Below the pieces are notes generated by a model. That model was not told the origin of the DNA. It did no database searches and saw only the letters and a list, made by a program, of their open reading frames with translations. A stretch of 64,000 nt of DNA from Reichenbachiella versicolor (GTDB lineage: Bacteria > Bacteroidota > Bacteroidia > Cytophagales > Cyclobacteriaceae), in the NCBI RefSeq assembly GCF_003171675.1, contig NZ_QFZQ01000006.1, positions 1 through 64,000 on the forward strand. Reading direction: 5' to 3'. A program made the translations under genes and the position numbers. Shown piece by piece: positions 18,754 to 28,204 of this stretch (its first letter is position 1; every line of letters begins with the position of its first letter).

Positions 18754-20673
18754 ATGAAAAATACGTTTTTTTTAATTGGACTGACACTCGGTATAACTGC
18801 TCAGGCTCAGAAATACAAACCATTATCAGAGACTAACAGTAAGGTCAGGTGGAAATACCTCGAGCACGTTAGCGATGAATTTAACAAGGATAAAATCGAT
18901 GAAAAGAAATGGCTGATACAAGGTAGAAACGGAGAGTTTCAATCTAGATGGATAGGAAGAGCACCTTCGCAGTTTTCTACAGAAAACGTATTCATCAAAG
19001 ATGGCAAATGTATAGTCAGAACTCAATGGGATCCTGATTTCGAATTCTCAAAAAAGCTAGATAAAGCATCTGGTAAGAAATATGAAAACATCACGACAGG
19101 TGCTTTAATTTCAAGAAAGGAGTTTCAATTTGGATATATGGAGATCAAGTGTAAAGCTGCTGATGCCCCAATTACCAGTTCATTTTGGGCAACTGGTAAA
19201 GGACAGGAGCTTGATGTATTTGAATTCTTCGGTCAGCATATACAACCTCATAAAATTGAAAAAAGAATGGATAATGAGTTCTTGTGGACGATCATAGACT
19301 GGACGAAAAAATCTAACAGAAGAAACTGGAGAGATCACTACATGCTGGACTGGCGGGTAGCTGATGACTTCCATGTATACGGATGCGAATGGTCTCCAGA
19401 GTATCTTAAGTTTTATGCTGACGGAAAACTGTTAGGAGAAATCAATAAGAGAAAAGTATTAGCTTCAGATTCAGCATGGATATTGGTCAACCCTATGAAA
19501 GTATGGGTAGATTCTGAAACATTTCCTTGGAACGGTATACCTACTTCTCAACATTTACCTGCCGACTTTGAAATTGATTATATAAGGATCTGGGATAGAG
19601 ACTACGGTATCAAAGAAAATATTACTCGCACAACACCTAAGAAGAATACCTCTATAGTTCAAAATCCACCATTAACAAACCCGTATTCACAAGCATTTGG
19701 CTTTGAAGGAGCATTTGAACTTCCCAAAGGGCCTGACAGATGGTTTATACCTAATAATTCCAAACAATTTATCTCATTCACCAAAGAAAAAAGCCATTCT
19801 GGTGCAAGCTCACTAAAATTTGAAACTCAAAACGGTTTAGCTCACAATACCGTAATATTCGCCCCATTTGGCTCTGTACAGATACCTAGCGGCACTTATG
19901 AGTTGACGATGAAAGTCTGGATTGATGAAAGTAATACGTTAAGTGAAATTCAACCAGTACTCGAAGAGCCTTACCTTCAAATTAAGCCTATCAAACTGAG
20001 TAAAACTCAAAAAGGGAAATGGATCACAGTAAAACAGACATTCAGTCGTATGAAAAACTCTGGAACTAAGGACAGAGTTCGGTTAATATTTAAACCCTCT
20101 AACACTACTAAGAGAGGATTGGTCTATATAGATGATATCCGAATCCAGACTCGAAATTCAGTAAACTATGCTACCCCACCTAAGGTGACAACTCAAGCAA
20201 ACGAAAAAGCTTTCAGCTTTGAAGGCCCTTTCGAATTGGATAGAGGTACCGATAGATGGTACATTCCAAATAATGCACGCGACTACTATTCATTCACAAA
20301 GGAAAAAAGTATTAAAGGCTCTACATCATTAAAGTTTTCATGTGAGAATGGACTTGATAACCCAGCAGTAATCTTCGCACCTTTTGGTTCCACAAATATT
20401 CAGGCCGGAATGCATGAACTTTCAATGAAAGTATGGATTGCACCATCCAACACATTAAACCAATTTCAGATTACTCTTGAAGACCCTTATTTACAAACTG
20501 CACCTATTAATCTGAGTAAAGCAAAAAAAGGTGAATGGATAACTATCAAACATACATTCAATAGAAATAAAGCGTCAAATATTAAAGACAGAATTCGACT
20601 AGTTATTCAAACAAATGATGTATCAGATAAAGCGTTAATATACTTTGATGACATTAAAATAAAAGCCATCTAA
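18754..20673 (+). CDS. Secreted GH16 endo-galactanase with duplicated C-terminal carbohydrate-binding-like modules
   Basis: About 639 aa. I chose the ATG at 18754 because it gives a clean signal peptide (MKNTFFLIGLTLGITAQAQ); an ATG at 18742 is possible. The GH16 domain carries ExDxxE as ELDVFE and shares GRNG, GYMEIKCKAADAP and SSFW blocks with the preceding GH16, so the two are paralogs. Residues about 305-640 are two copies of a ~150-aa module beginning (A)F(G/S)FEG and ending in YIDDI or YFDDI, similar to CBM4/9-type jelly rolls. There is no T9SS domain, so it probably stays in the periplasm or uses another route. It likely acts on a carrageenan-type galactan. Confidence 0.9.
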   Translation: MKNTFFLIGLTLGITAQAQKYKPLSETNSKVRWKYLEHVSDEFNKDKIDEKKWLIQGRNGEFQSRWIGRAPSQFSTENVFIKDGKCIVRTQWDPDFEFSKKLDKASGKKYENITTGALISRKEFQFGYMEIKCKAADAPITSSFWATGKGQELDVFEFFGQHIQPHKIEKRMDNEFLWTIIDWTKKSNRRNWRDHYMLDWRVADDFHVYGCEWSPEYLKFYADGKLLGEINKRKVLASDSAWILVNPMKVWVDSETFPWNGIPTSQHLPADFEIDYIRIWDRDYGIKENITRTTPKKNTSIVQNPPLTNPYSQAFGFEGAFELPKGPDRWFIPNNSKQFISFTKEKSHSGASSLKFETQNGLAHNTVIFAPFGSVQIPSGTYELTMKVWIDESNTLSEIQPVLEEPYLQIKPIKLSKTQKGKWITVKQTFSRMKNSGTKDRVRLIFKPSNTTKRGLVYIDDIRIQTRNSVNYATPPKVTTQANEKAFSFEGPFELDRGTDRWYIPNNARDYYSFTKEKSIKGSTSLKFSCENGLDNPAVIFAPFGSTNIQAGMHELSMKVWIAPSNTLNQFQITLEDPYLQTAPINLSKAKKGEWITIKHTFNRNKASNIKDRIRLVIQTNDVSDKALIYFDDIKIKAI

Positions 20674-20691
20674 TAACACGAAAAAAATATT

Positions 20692-22191
20692 ATGAGATTA
20701 CTTTTTATTACACTATTCCTTACAAGCACACTAAGTCAATGTACACATGCAAAGGAAAGAAAGCCAAACATATTACTTATTCTTATGGATGACTTAGGCT
20801 ACGCAGATGTTGGCTTTATGCCCGATGCAGCAAAAGACATCTATACCCCTAATTTAGATCAATTAGCCCAAGAAGGGACAATTTTTACTTCTGCTCATGT
20901 TACACACCCCTTTTGCGGCCCTAGCCGAACAAGTATCATGACAGGAAGAATGCCTCATGCTCTGGGCGCACAATACAATCTCGCAGCTTTTTCTGGAAAT
21001 GGAATTACTACTTCAGAAAAATTCATCAGTAAAGCTATAGATGAAGCTGGATATTACACTGGGATAATAGGTAAATGGCACCTTGGCGAAGAAGAACAAT
21101 TTCATCCACTGAGTAGAGGGTTTGATTATTTCTATGGTTTCTTAGGAGGTGGTCACGAGTATTTCTCAAATACTTGGATCGACCCAACATCTTTCAACCC
21201 TTCCGACTACGAAGCGGGAAATTATCCTGGCAACTATAACCGTCCAATGATGAATGGAAATGAATACATCGCTTCTGACAAGGGTTTGTATTGTACAGAT
21301 GTATTAACAGATGCTGGAATAGAATTCATAGACAACGCCTCTAAAGATGATCAACCATTCTTCCTTTGGATGTCATACAATGCACCACATACACCTGTTC
21401 AAGCTATGCCTTCTGACATAGAAGAATTACAGAAAATCCTGGGTAATAATGCTGCTACTAAAAACAAAAGACTGACTTACACTGCCATGATGTATAATGT
21501 AGATTATAACATCAAACGCCTAATTGATCAACTAAAAAACTCTAATCAATATGATGATACAATGATCATATTTTTAAGTGACAATGGTGGTAAACCTCCT
21601 GCTGGGGCTAATAATAAGCCATTACGTGGTAGAAAAGGAGATGCCTATGAAGGAGGGCATCGTGTACCCATGTTTATTCACTGGCCAAAGGGTGGAGTCC
21701 AAGAAGGTAAAATCACCTCTTACAACTTCTCAACCCTAGACTTTTATCCAACTTTTGCTGCTTTGACTGGTGCTAAAATCGATGATGGTAAAATTACAGA
21801 AGGTATTAATGTATGGAACGATATTGTGAACCTCACGGATCCTAGAAAAGATAAACCTCTATTCATTATGAGGCAAATGAATGGTATCAATCGTACTGGT
21901 GTGATTAAAAACAATTTAAAACTATACACATGGGGAAATGGAGATTGGCAATTGTATGATCTTTCTAAGGATATAGGAGAGACAAATGATGTTTCTTCTA
22001 AATTCAAAAAAGAAGTTGAAACAATGAAAAGATCAATATACGAATGGACTTGGACCCAAAAAAAACCGGCATTCTTTGACTCTCCAAGTTACAAGTTTGA
22101 AGAAAACTGGAATAAAAACAATATGCCTAATTTCGGTAAAACCTTTGGTCAGATGTACAACCATGAAGACTACATATCTCCTATCAAGTAA
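20692..22191 (+). CDS. Secreted type I (formylglycine) sulfatase, S1 family
   Basis: A 499-aa sulfatase with an N-terminal signal peptide. The active-site motif CGPSRTSIMTG has the Cys (C75) that an anaerobic-type maturase converts to formylglycine. Metal-ligand segments are NILLILMDDLGYAD and FLSDNGG. It is paralogous to the sulfatase at 38329-40428 (both have THPFCGPSRTSIMTG and a similar GFDYFYGFLGGGHEYF-type block) but has no T9SS tail. It is third in the GH16-GH16-sulfatase operon, followed by a terminator, and probably removes sulfate from oligosaccharides in the periplasm. The sulfated position is not predictable from what I can see. Confidence 0.93.
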   Translation: MRLLFITLFLTSTLSQCTHAKERKPNILLILMDDLGYADVGFMPDAAKDIYTPNLDQLAQEGTIFTSAHVTHPFCGPSRTSIMTGRMPHALGAQYNLAAFSGNGITTSEKFISKAIDEAGYYTGIIGKWHLGEEEQFHPLSRGFDYFYGFLGGGHEYFSNTWIDPTSFNPSDYEAGNYPGNYNRPMMNGNEYIASDKGLYCTDVLTDAGIEFIDNASKDDQPFFLWMSYNAPHTPVQAMPSDIEELQKILGNNAATKNKRLTYTAMMYNVDYNIKRLIDQLKNSNQYDDTMIIFLSDNGGKPPAGANNKPLRGRKGDAYEGGHRVPMFIHWPKGGVQEGKITSYNFSTLDFYPTFAALTGAKIDDGKITEGINVWNDIVNLTDPRKDKPLFIMRQMNGINRTGVIKNNLKLYTWGNGDWQLYDLSKDIGETNDVSSKFKKEVETMKRSIYEWTWTQKKPAFFDSPSYKFEENWNKNNMPNFGKTFGQMYNHEDYISPIK

Positions 22192-22218
22192 TGGTTAGTA
22201 AGTAGTTCAATTTATTCT

Positions 22219-22246
22219 AGACTGTCTCAAAAGGACAGTCTCTTTT
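22219..22246 (+). terminator. Rho-independent terminator after the GH16-GH16-sulfatase operon
   Basis: A perfect 8-bp stem (AGACTGTC / GACAGTCT) with a 7-base loop, followed by CTTTT. The same stem family (AGACTG/CAGTCT) recurs at 37763-37793. Confidence 0.85.
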
Positions 22247-22455
22247 GATTAAAAATGCATCAAAACATTTAGCTATAATTTGATCTCAAATAAAAAGATA
22301 AATTCTAAGTCATCTATTCTTATACAGATGACTTAGAATACTAGTTAAAGATATACACAATGCATTTAACTTTACATCTGTACCTCGTGTGATAGTCTCA
22401 AAAGTCGAACAGTTGGCACAACACTACTTAAAAGAATATCGGAAATTCTAGATTA

Positions 22456-24018
22456 TCAAAGGCAAGTAGGCCATGTAACATTATTACATCCTGTACTTTT
22501 AGTATCGTGCACTAGTTTTTCAACAAACCCAATTGGAAAACCAGTTGAACTAACATTGTAAACATTGGTATCAAAATAGCCGAACCCAGAGCCACTATTA
22601 TAGACTTCATTAAACACCGCCCCTACTGATGGGCCATGATAAACTTGTCCCACTCTATCCCAATAGCTCGGAATACAAACTTTTAAACGCTCCTCACAGG
22701 TGAGATAATCGAGGAAGTGTTGTTTAAGATCTGCTGTTTCACCATAGATAGCCTCTACATTAAATACTTTTATATCTTTAAAAACACCTGGCTTTAAACC
22801 GTAAACTGCGAAAGCCTTATCAGCAAATTCATTCTTGATTCTCGCTGCCCAAATGCGACCATTATCTCTTAAATACACAGTCTGCACAGAACCAGTACCT
22901 ACTTGCTCTTCTACTTTTTGTTTCAATAAAGCCTTTTCTTCTTGACTCACTCCATTAATACCATATCCAAAATCGTCTCCAAAGATTTCAACGCCTCCCA
23001 TATCAGTTCTGACAGCAAAAGCGCAACTAATAGCTTTTACGCCATCAACTTGAATTTTTCCATTATCAATAAAGTGAGGAGAAAACATCACAGGTGCGAG
23101 TCCATTTTCGCCTTGAATATTCTCAGCATATATTTCGTTAATACCACCAAATCCTGCTTTCTTCATTGCACGATTGTCAGTTTCCATTCTAAGAGTAACC
23201 CCTCCCTCACAGTATAGATTATTGAAGAATATACGATCCGCGGCATACATCTGAACCAACCCATATCCAAACAGCGCATCATATTGACGAATATCTGAGA
23301 TAACACCATTCGTAGGCCATTTGGTATCTCCATCAGAATCACTAGAAAAATTCACCAGAATGGAAGCAAATACGGTCTTATTATCTTGAATATTGAAATT
23401 CGATATCTTAAAGTTTTTCATCCTGTTCAATGAAAAGGCTATGTATCGATCCGAATCATCATCTCTCAGGTCGATAGTGAAACCTTTCCCTGTACCGACT
23501 AAACTAATATTCTCTTCATAATTGTCTCTCCCTACGTAGAACAACCTTCGATTAAAACTTCTTTTCCAACCAGAAGATGCGGGGTATATAGTAGCTCCCT
23601 CGTCAATTTCTATATGCACGTTAGACTGTAAATTGATTTCTTTGAGATAATACTGCCCAGCAGGAATAATCAACCTACCTCCACTTTCTTCAGCACTAAT
23701 CTCGTCAATCGCTTTTTGTAACTCGCTACTATCATCACCTTCGTCGCTATTGTTAACATAATAATCCACTACAAGATTTTTAGTCACTCCATAAACTGCT
23801 GGGGGGCTGTAAAAGTCTTCTTCTACTACCTTTTCTATCGAAGGTATAAGTTCTTCTTCTTCTTCATTTTGAGTATTCTCATCTTTCTTTTCTTCTTCTT
23901 CTTCTTCTTCTTCTTCTTCTTCTTCTTCTGCACTTATCTCTTCAACCGAATCTTCACATGCGCTCAGCATAGTTGACATCAACACAGATAGTGCAGTTAA
24001 TAACCAAATCCTTTTCAT
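22456..24018 (-). CDS. GH82-family iota-carrageenase-like lipoprotein
   Basis: A 520-aa protein. I start it at the ATG 24018, which gives a good lipoprotein signal (MKRIWLLTAL...MLSAC, C21); an in-frame upstream ATG at 24045 is less likely. After a Glu-rich tether (about 26-65) comes a right-handed beta-helix. Q256, E279, D281 and H315 reproduce the spacing (23, 2, 34 residues) of the Gln/Glu/Asp/His active-site set I recall for GH82 iota-carrageenase (Q222, E245, D247, H281), in the segments GYGLVQM, LRMETDN and MFSPHF. GH82 cleaves beta-1,4 bonds of iota-carrageenan. As a lipoprotein with an acidic linker it likely sits on the cell surface. Family assignment rests on this spacing and the fold, without a search. 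Confidence 0.8.
   Translation of the reverse strand: MKRIWLLTALSVLMSTMLSACEDSVEEISAEEEEEEEEEEEEEKKDENTQNEEEEELIPSIEKVVEEDFYSPPAVYGVTKNLVVDYYVNNSDEGDDSSELQKAIDEISAEESGGRLIIPAGQYYLKEINLQSNVHIEIDEGATIYPASSGWKRSFNRRLFYVGRDNYEENISLVGTGKGFTIDLRDDDSDRYIAFSLNRMKNFKISNFNIQDNKTVFASILVNFSSDSDGDTKWPTNGVISDIRQYDALFGYGLVQMYAADRIFFNNLYCEGGVTLRMETDNRAMKKAGFGGINEIYAENIQGENGLAPVMFSPHFIDNGKIQVDGVKAISCAFAVRTDMGGVEIFGDDFGYGINGVSQEEKALLKQKVEEQVGTGSVQTVYLRDNGRIWAARIKNEFADKAFAVYGLKPGVFKDIKVFNVEAIYGETADLKQHFLDYLTCEERLKVCIPSYWDRVGQVYHGPSVGAVFNEVYNSGSGFGYFDTNVYNVSSTGFPIGFVEKLVHDTKSTGCNNVTWPTCL
23890..23929. repeat. (TTC)n trinucleotide microsatellite coding for poly-Glu
   Basis: About 13 tandem TTC units on the plus strand (GAA on the coding strand) encode an uninterrupted Glu run right after the lipid anchor of the GH82 lipoprotein. 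Slippage would change the linker length by whole residues without shifting the frame. Confidence 0.9.
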
Positions 24019-24546
24019 AATTATTACCTTTATCAAAACTGGCATTCTTTCAGTATTTCTTAAATGCCCTTGTTCATTTTAGAAAGACAAGGTAGAGTAG
24101 TCGCAACTCTGGGAGTTTGGATTAGGTGCCAATATTGTTTGATTTAGTAAAATTGAAACTGATATAAGCTTAATGAGACCTCTTACTACTCTAATTCTTA
24201 ACAAAGTCTAATTACCTAATGGTAAATTACAATTTACCATAAACATATTTACATTTAGAATTAAAATATTACAACTTAAGTCTATCAAATTAAATATCCA
24301 TATTGACATTTTCACATTGCTTATGGAGTTTATCTAATTACCTCTTATCAGATTGTGAATGCTTTTAAGAATAGCCCAAACCATAGATAGTCAATCCAAT
24401 TTCGTACTAACTAAAAAGCTATTTATTCTGTGTCAAGAATATACATTCAAACTAAATCAGAGATTCTTTGTTAAGTGTAATACACATGAACTTCCGATCT
24501 ATCAGGGCAAGCTCATCGGGCTTCTCTTTTTCTTTCTTGACTTGAA
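24019..24546. promoter_or_regulatory. Upstream region of the GH82 lipoprotein gene with a perfect palindrome
   Basis: About 530 non-coding bases. A perfect 22-bp dyad (ATGGTAAATT-AC-AATTTACCAT) lies at 24219-24240, about 200 bases before the GH82 start, and is a candidate operator. The rest shows no credible gene. A short open frame at 24359-24592 has no family likeness and overlaps the end of the esterase gene on the other strand. Confidence 0.5.
24219..24240. promoter_or_regulatory. Perfect 22-bp palindrome, candidate operator
   Basis: Two 10-bp arms, ATGGTAAATT and AATTTACCAT, around AC. The symmetry suggests a dimeric regulator site upstream of the leftward GH82 gene. There is no T-tract at either side, so a terminator is unlikely. 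Confidence 0.45.
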
Positions 24547-25671
24547 TTATTCGTTTGAATGTGTCAGATCAATTTTGAAATCGATGTTATAGCAATCTGA
24601 TGCTAAATCAATAATCTTATGTTTATTGAATTTTGGTATTCTAATCATCCTTTCACCAGATACTAATCCTTCAATTTTATAAGCTCCATATTTATCAGTT
24701 TTGGTAAAATGTGTTCTTCCTGACTGTACCAAAATTCCTTCTAGCGGAACCTTTTCTTCTGAAATTACTTCTCCTGAAATAGTATATGTACCAGGGTGTT
24801 TCTGCAAAACCTCCTCAAACCAATTCATTACTTTGTCCTTGGCATCGGACTCCCATAGCATCCATTGATCTGTATGAGAATGTGTTACTATTTCGTTAGG
24901 AATGTCTTTAATTATATCTTGTACCAAGAACTCATTGTGAGTAATCTCTCCAAAATTATTCAAATTGTTAGCATCAAAATAAGCACGGACTTTCCCCGGA
25001 GTACTTCCATTTTGACTCGCTAAGGCAGCTCTACCTTTCATTCTTGATAATCGAATTTTAGCAGCATCCTGATAATCCACCAGCGGAGCTCCCCAATTTC
25101 CTCGCCATTCGCGCTGACCATCATAGTGATCATGAGAAAAGAAACCATTCCAAACATCGGCAATTTCTTCATTGTATAAACCAATGTAATTAACAGCTAT
25201 TGCTCCTCTGGAAAAACCACAAATAAACACCTGTGCATGATTACCTCCATAGTTCTCACAGATTCGTCGTATATTCGTAATTGCAAATTCAATAGTCTCT
25301 TCTTCTACTCCCCACCAATTGGTCATAGATGACTCTCCATCAACAAATGGCATAACAGCCCAAATAGCCCCAGTATGAATGGCAGCTGCATATCCCAAAC
25401 TTGCATCCTGAACCAGTCCTGAGGAACCTGTTGCCTTGTGCTTATTACCAGTATATTCAATAATTATTGGATAAGAACCTTCAGAGGTATGTTCCTTTGG
25501 TAAATACAAAGAGTAAAAGACATCTGTCCCCTTATACTCTTCTGGTGTCACCCTGACTCTCCTACCTGCAGAGGGTTCTTCCAGTACCATTTCTGGAACT
25601 TTTAAGGTCTGTGAATGTGCCACAAAAGCTAACATTATAAGACAAACGATCAAGATAACTGAGTTTTTCAT
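24547..25671 (-). CDS. Secreted alpha/beta-hydrolase esterase with C-terminal regulatory-like domain
   Basis: A 374-aa protein with signal peptide (to about VAHSQ). The alpha/beta-hydrolase core shows the nucleophile elbow GFSRGA (GxSxG), IIIEYTGN as a likely oxyanion strand, and a His in VTHSHTD. The last ~75 residues (TISGEVISEEKVPLEGILV...) are a carboxypeptidase-regulatory-like beta-sandwich. It resembles PHB-depolymerase/CE1-type esterases in outline. It may remove acyl or methyl-ester groups from the algal glycan, but no substrate can be named. It is preceded in the same direction by a small secreted protein, 28 bases upstream, so the two form an operon. Confidence 0.75.
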   Translation of the reverse strand: MKNSVILIVCLIMLAFVAHSQTLKVPEMVLEEPSAGRRVRVTPEEYKGTDVFYSLYLPKEHTSEGSYPIIIEYTGNKHKATGSSGLVQDASLGYAAAIHTGAIWAVMPFVDGESSMTNWWGVEEETIEFAITNIRRICENYGGNHAQVFICGFSRGAIAVNYIGLYNEEIADVWNGFFSHDHYDGQREWRGNWGAPLVDYQDAAKIRLSRMKGRAALASQNGSTPGKVRAYFDANNLNNFGEITHNEFLVQDIIKDIPNEIVTHSHTDQWMLWESDAKDKVMNWFEEVLQKHPGTYTISGEVISEEKVPLEGILVQSGRTHFTKTDKYGAYKIEGLVSGERMIRIPKFNKHKIIDLASDCYNIDFKIDLTHSNE

Positions 25672-25699
25672 TCAGTAGGACTGGTTCATTTTTTATCCT

Positions 25700-26209
25700 C
25701 TAATGATGAATCACCTCGGCCCCATCTTTATTAATACCCATCTTCTTTGTTAGTTTGAAGTTCTCATCAAACTGATAGCGATACCCTCCACACTCAGCGA
25801 AGTAAGTAGAAGTCTTTACGAAGTCAAACCTGGCCATCTTATTGACTTTGTTTGATTGACATTGTTCTTGAATAATCATGAAAACCTCCAGAGGTAGCTC
25901 CCCAGTATTTTCATAGCGATAACCATTCATGAATTTGATTCCAGATTCAAAAATACCAATCTGAACCATTCTAGCCTCCTCTGTTTCTACTCCATCTAAC
26001 TGGAATCTATATTTAATACCAAATGGACTGTCCAATTTTGCAATAGAAGTAACCACAGAATCAATTCTGTATCCGGTCAAATGATGCTGTAACGAATCCA
26101 TTACCAATTCAGGTACTTCATCCATACCTACTGTCTGTTCAAATTTAGTTTGTGCTTGAATAGTTACCCCTACCATTAAGAGTACAAGTAATAACAATGT
26201 TGTTTTCAT
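25700..26209 (-). CDS. Small secreted protein of unknown function
   Basis: A 169-aa protein with a clear signal peptide (MKTTLLLLVLLMVGVTIQAQ). I do not recognise a family. The mature part alternates short beta segments with charged turns (YRIDSVVTSIAKL, YRFQLDGVETEEARMVQIGIF), reminiscent of PepSY/beta-lactamase-inhibitor-like periplasmic proteins, but the match is weak. Three Cys/aromatic sites (EQCQSN, FAECGGYRYQF) are visible. It is the first gene of a two-gene operon with the secreted esterase, so it may be an accessory or inhibitor-like partner; this is inference from position only. Confidence 0.6.
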   Translation of the reverse strand: MKTTLLLLVLLMVGVTIQAQTKFEQTVGMDEVPELVMDSLQHHLTGYRIDSVVTSIAKLDSPFGIKYRFQLDGVETEEARMVQIGIFESGIKFMNGYRYENTGELPLEVFMIIQEQCQSNKVNKMARFDFVKTSTYFAECGGYRYQFDENFKLTKKMGINKDGAEVIHH

Positions 26210-26524
26210 AATCTATCATCTTAAAATTGAAGCAAAACTGTATTAAACAGATCTGCAAATCACTTAAAGATAAACCACATACCAGTGTAATTCTTTCGAT
26301 TTAGTCTCTGAGATGATTGATTTCGTTAAAACAGCAATACTTGTATGTTTTTGTCTCTAAAACTGATAATTAGTTATTTATTGAATTAATGTTCTATTAC
26401 TGAATAAGACATCAAAATGACAAGATCAATAAGTCGACCATCTTTATAGTAGTTCTTTTGAAATAATATTTAACCATCAGATATAAGCTTCTAGCCACTC
26501 TGATATTTCATTAAACTAAATATT
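26210..26524. promoter_or_regulatory. Divergent promoter region before the sulfatase/oxidoreductase operon
   Basis: A 315-base gap between divergent genes that should hold two promoters. A weak 5-bp hairpin (ATCAG ... CTGAT, near 26489-26513) precedes the sulfatase start. Near 26299-26313 a short string (ATTTAGTCTCT) recurs at 35973-35984 upstream of the second GH82 gene. No gene is supported. Confidence 0.4.
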
Positions 26525-28165
26525 ATGAAGAAAATAACGATTGCAATAGTCGTGTTGTTATATGTATCTGGATGTGCAAAAAAACTCCCCCAAAAACAAC
26601 CTAACATACTATTCATAGCCATCGATGACCTGAGACCCGAGCTAGGAAGCTATGGTTCGGAAATAGCAGTCAGTCCAAATATAGATGCATTGGCAAGTCA
26701 AGGTTTGCAATTTAATAATGCTTATTGTCAGCAAGCCATTTGCGGACCTTCTAGAGCAAGTCTACTAACAGGTCAACGTCCTGCTACAAGTGGTATTATT
26801 CACAACTATCTAAAGATCCGCGAATTGAATCCTGATATTATCACACTGCCACAGCACTTTGGTAACAATGGATACAACACTGCATACTGTGGTAAAATAT
26901 TCCACCATGGTGATCGTGACGATAAAATCTCATGGAATTTCAACCCTGCTAAAAATAAGATACCCCCGTTCAAAAATATCTTCGGAGGATTTGCACTTAA
27001 AGAAAATCAAAATGCTAAGAAGAAGAACATTCAAGACATTATAGCTAAGTATGGCAAAGGTAGTGCTGTAAGAGGGTTGGGTAGTAGTGGACCAGCTTAC
27101 GAAAGCGCAGATGTATCTGACAGGACCTATTGGGATGGCTATAATACTGAGTTGGCCATCGCTACAATGAAAGAAATGCTTAAGGACAGCGCTGACAAAC
27201 CCTTCTTTTTAGGGCTAGGGTTTAACAAACCACATCTCAACTGGGTAGCACCTAAGAAGTACTGGGATATGTACAATAGAGAAGATATTAAGCTTACTAC
27301 ACAAGTAGAAAGACCCGAAAATGGTTCCGCTATGGGGCTGCACCGATCATTTGAACTTAGAGTAAGACATGGAATTCCTAAATATGGTGATCTAGATGAC
27401 AGCCTAGCGATTACATTGAAGCATGCTTACCTAGCTTGTGTAAGCTATGTCGATGCTCAGATTGGCATGATGATCGAAGCTCTAGAAGAAGCAAACGTTA
27501 GAGACAATACCGTGATCATACTTTGGAGTGATCACGGATGGCACCTTGGTGATATGGGAGTTTGGGGTAAGGCTACAAATTATGAAATAGCTACAAGAGT
27601 CCCTATGCTATTCTGGTCTCCTAATATGTCTGAGAAGGCAAGAGGTGCTAAAACAGATGCCTTAGTTGAATTGGTTGATATCTATCCTACTATCTGTGAA
27701 GCTGCAGGCATCACTCCTCCAGAACATATCGAAGGAAAGAGTTTCATTCCACTGACCGAAGACCCTCAACAGCCCTGGAAAAAAGCCGTATTTAGTCAGT
27801 TCCCAACACCAGCTCTAAGAGAATGGGGAGCTCACCCTCTATCTGATGGTATGAAAGAAACCTACTTTGGCCCATTGATTGAAGACGTGGAGGGTGAAAT
27901 AATAGAGCAAGTAAAAAATAATTGGGAAAGGGATCTATTTGAAAACTACATCATGGGGTACGCTATGAGAACAAGTCAATATAGACTAGTGATATGGAAA
28001 GATAGACGTGACTTCTCTTCAGAACCAATCTTCGTTGAGCTCTATGATCATGATGCTGATCCTCATGAAACAAAAAATATAGGTGCTGATAATCCTGCAT
28101 TGGTCAAAGAGTTAATAGAAGTTTTTGACCGCGAATGGGAGGCTGCACATTTGAATAAAAGTTAA
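26525..28165 (+). CDS. Lipoprotein type I sulfatase (iduronate-2-sulfatase-like S1 family)
   Basis: A 546-aa formylglycine sulfatase with lipobox YVSGC (C17). The catalytic motif is CGPSRASLLTG (C73). Metal-site segments are NILFIAIDDLRPELG and ILWSDHGWHLGDMG. The overall layout resembles iduronate-2-sulfatase-like enzymes (S1_7-type), a different branch from the other two sulfatases here. It leads an operon with the FAD oxidoreductase, the FMN_bind-like protein and the CstA-type transporter. It probably desulfates carrageenan oligosaccharides at the membrane or in the periplasm. Confidence 0.92.
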   Translation: MKKITIAIVVLLYVSGCAKKLPQKQPNILFIAIDDLRPELGSYGSEIAVSPNIDALASQGLQFNNAYCQQAICGPSRASLLTGQRPATSGIIHNYLKIRELNPDIITLPQHFGNNGYNTAYCGKIFHHGDRDDKISWNFNPAKNKIPPFKNIFGGFALKENQNAKKKNIQDIIAKYGKGSAVRGLGSSGPAYESADVSDRTYWDGYNTELAIATMKEMLKDSADKPFFLGLGFNKPHLNWVAPKKYWDMYNREDIKLTTQVERPENGSAMGLHRSFELRVRHGIPKYGDLDDSLAITLKHAYLACVSYVDAQIGMMIEALEEANVRDNTVIILWSDHGWHLGDMGVWGKATNYEIATRVPMLFWSPNMSEKARGAKTDALVELVDIYPTICEAAGITPPEHIEGKSFIPLTEDPQQPWKKAVFSQFPTPALREWGAHPLSDGMKETYFGPLIEDVEGEIIEQVKNNWERDLFENYIMGYAMRTSQYRLVIWKDRRDFSSEPIFVELYDHDADPHETKNIGADNPALVKELIEVFDREWEAAHLNKS

Positions 28166-28204
28166 TAAAAATACTCCTTGAAGAAGGTTGATGATTATAA
28201 AGAG

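Noticed and set aside
16954-20673. Firm naming of the GH16 enzymes as agarases or porphyranases
   Set aside because: The ExDxxE motif is shared by the whole clade, and the GH82 genes and anhydrosugar genes point to carrageenan. Subfamily cannot be set without a phylogeny.
24359-24592. A 77-codon open frame on the plus strand
   Set aside because: It overlaps the esterase gene end on the other strand, has no family likeness, and no promoter or signal features.
28178-28204. TTG start for the FAD oxidoreductase
   Set aside because: The ATG at 28205 places the twin-arginine signal at the very N-terminus, as expected; the nine extra residues would displace it.
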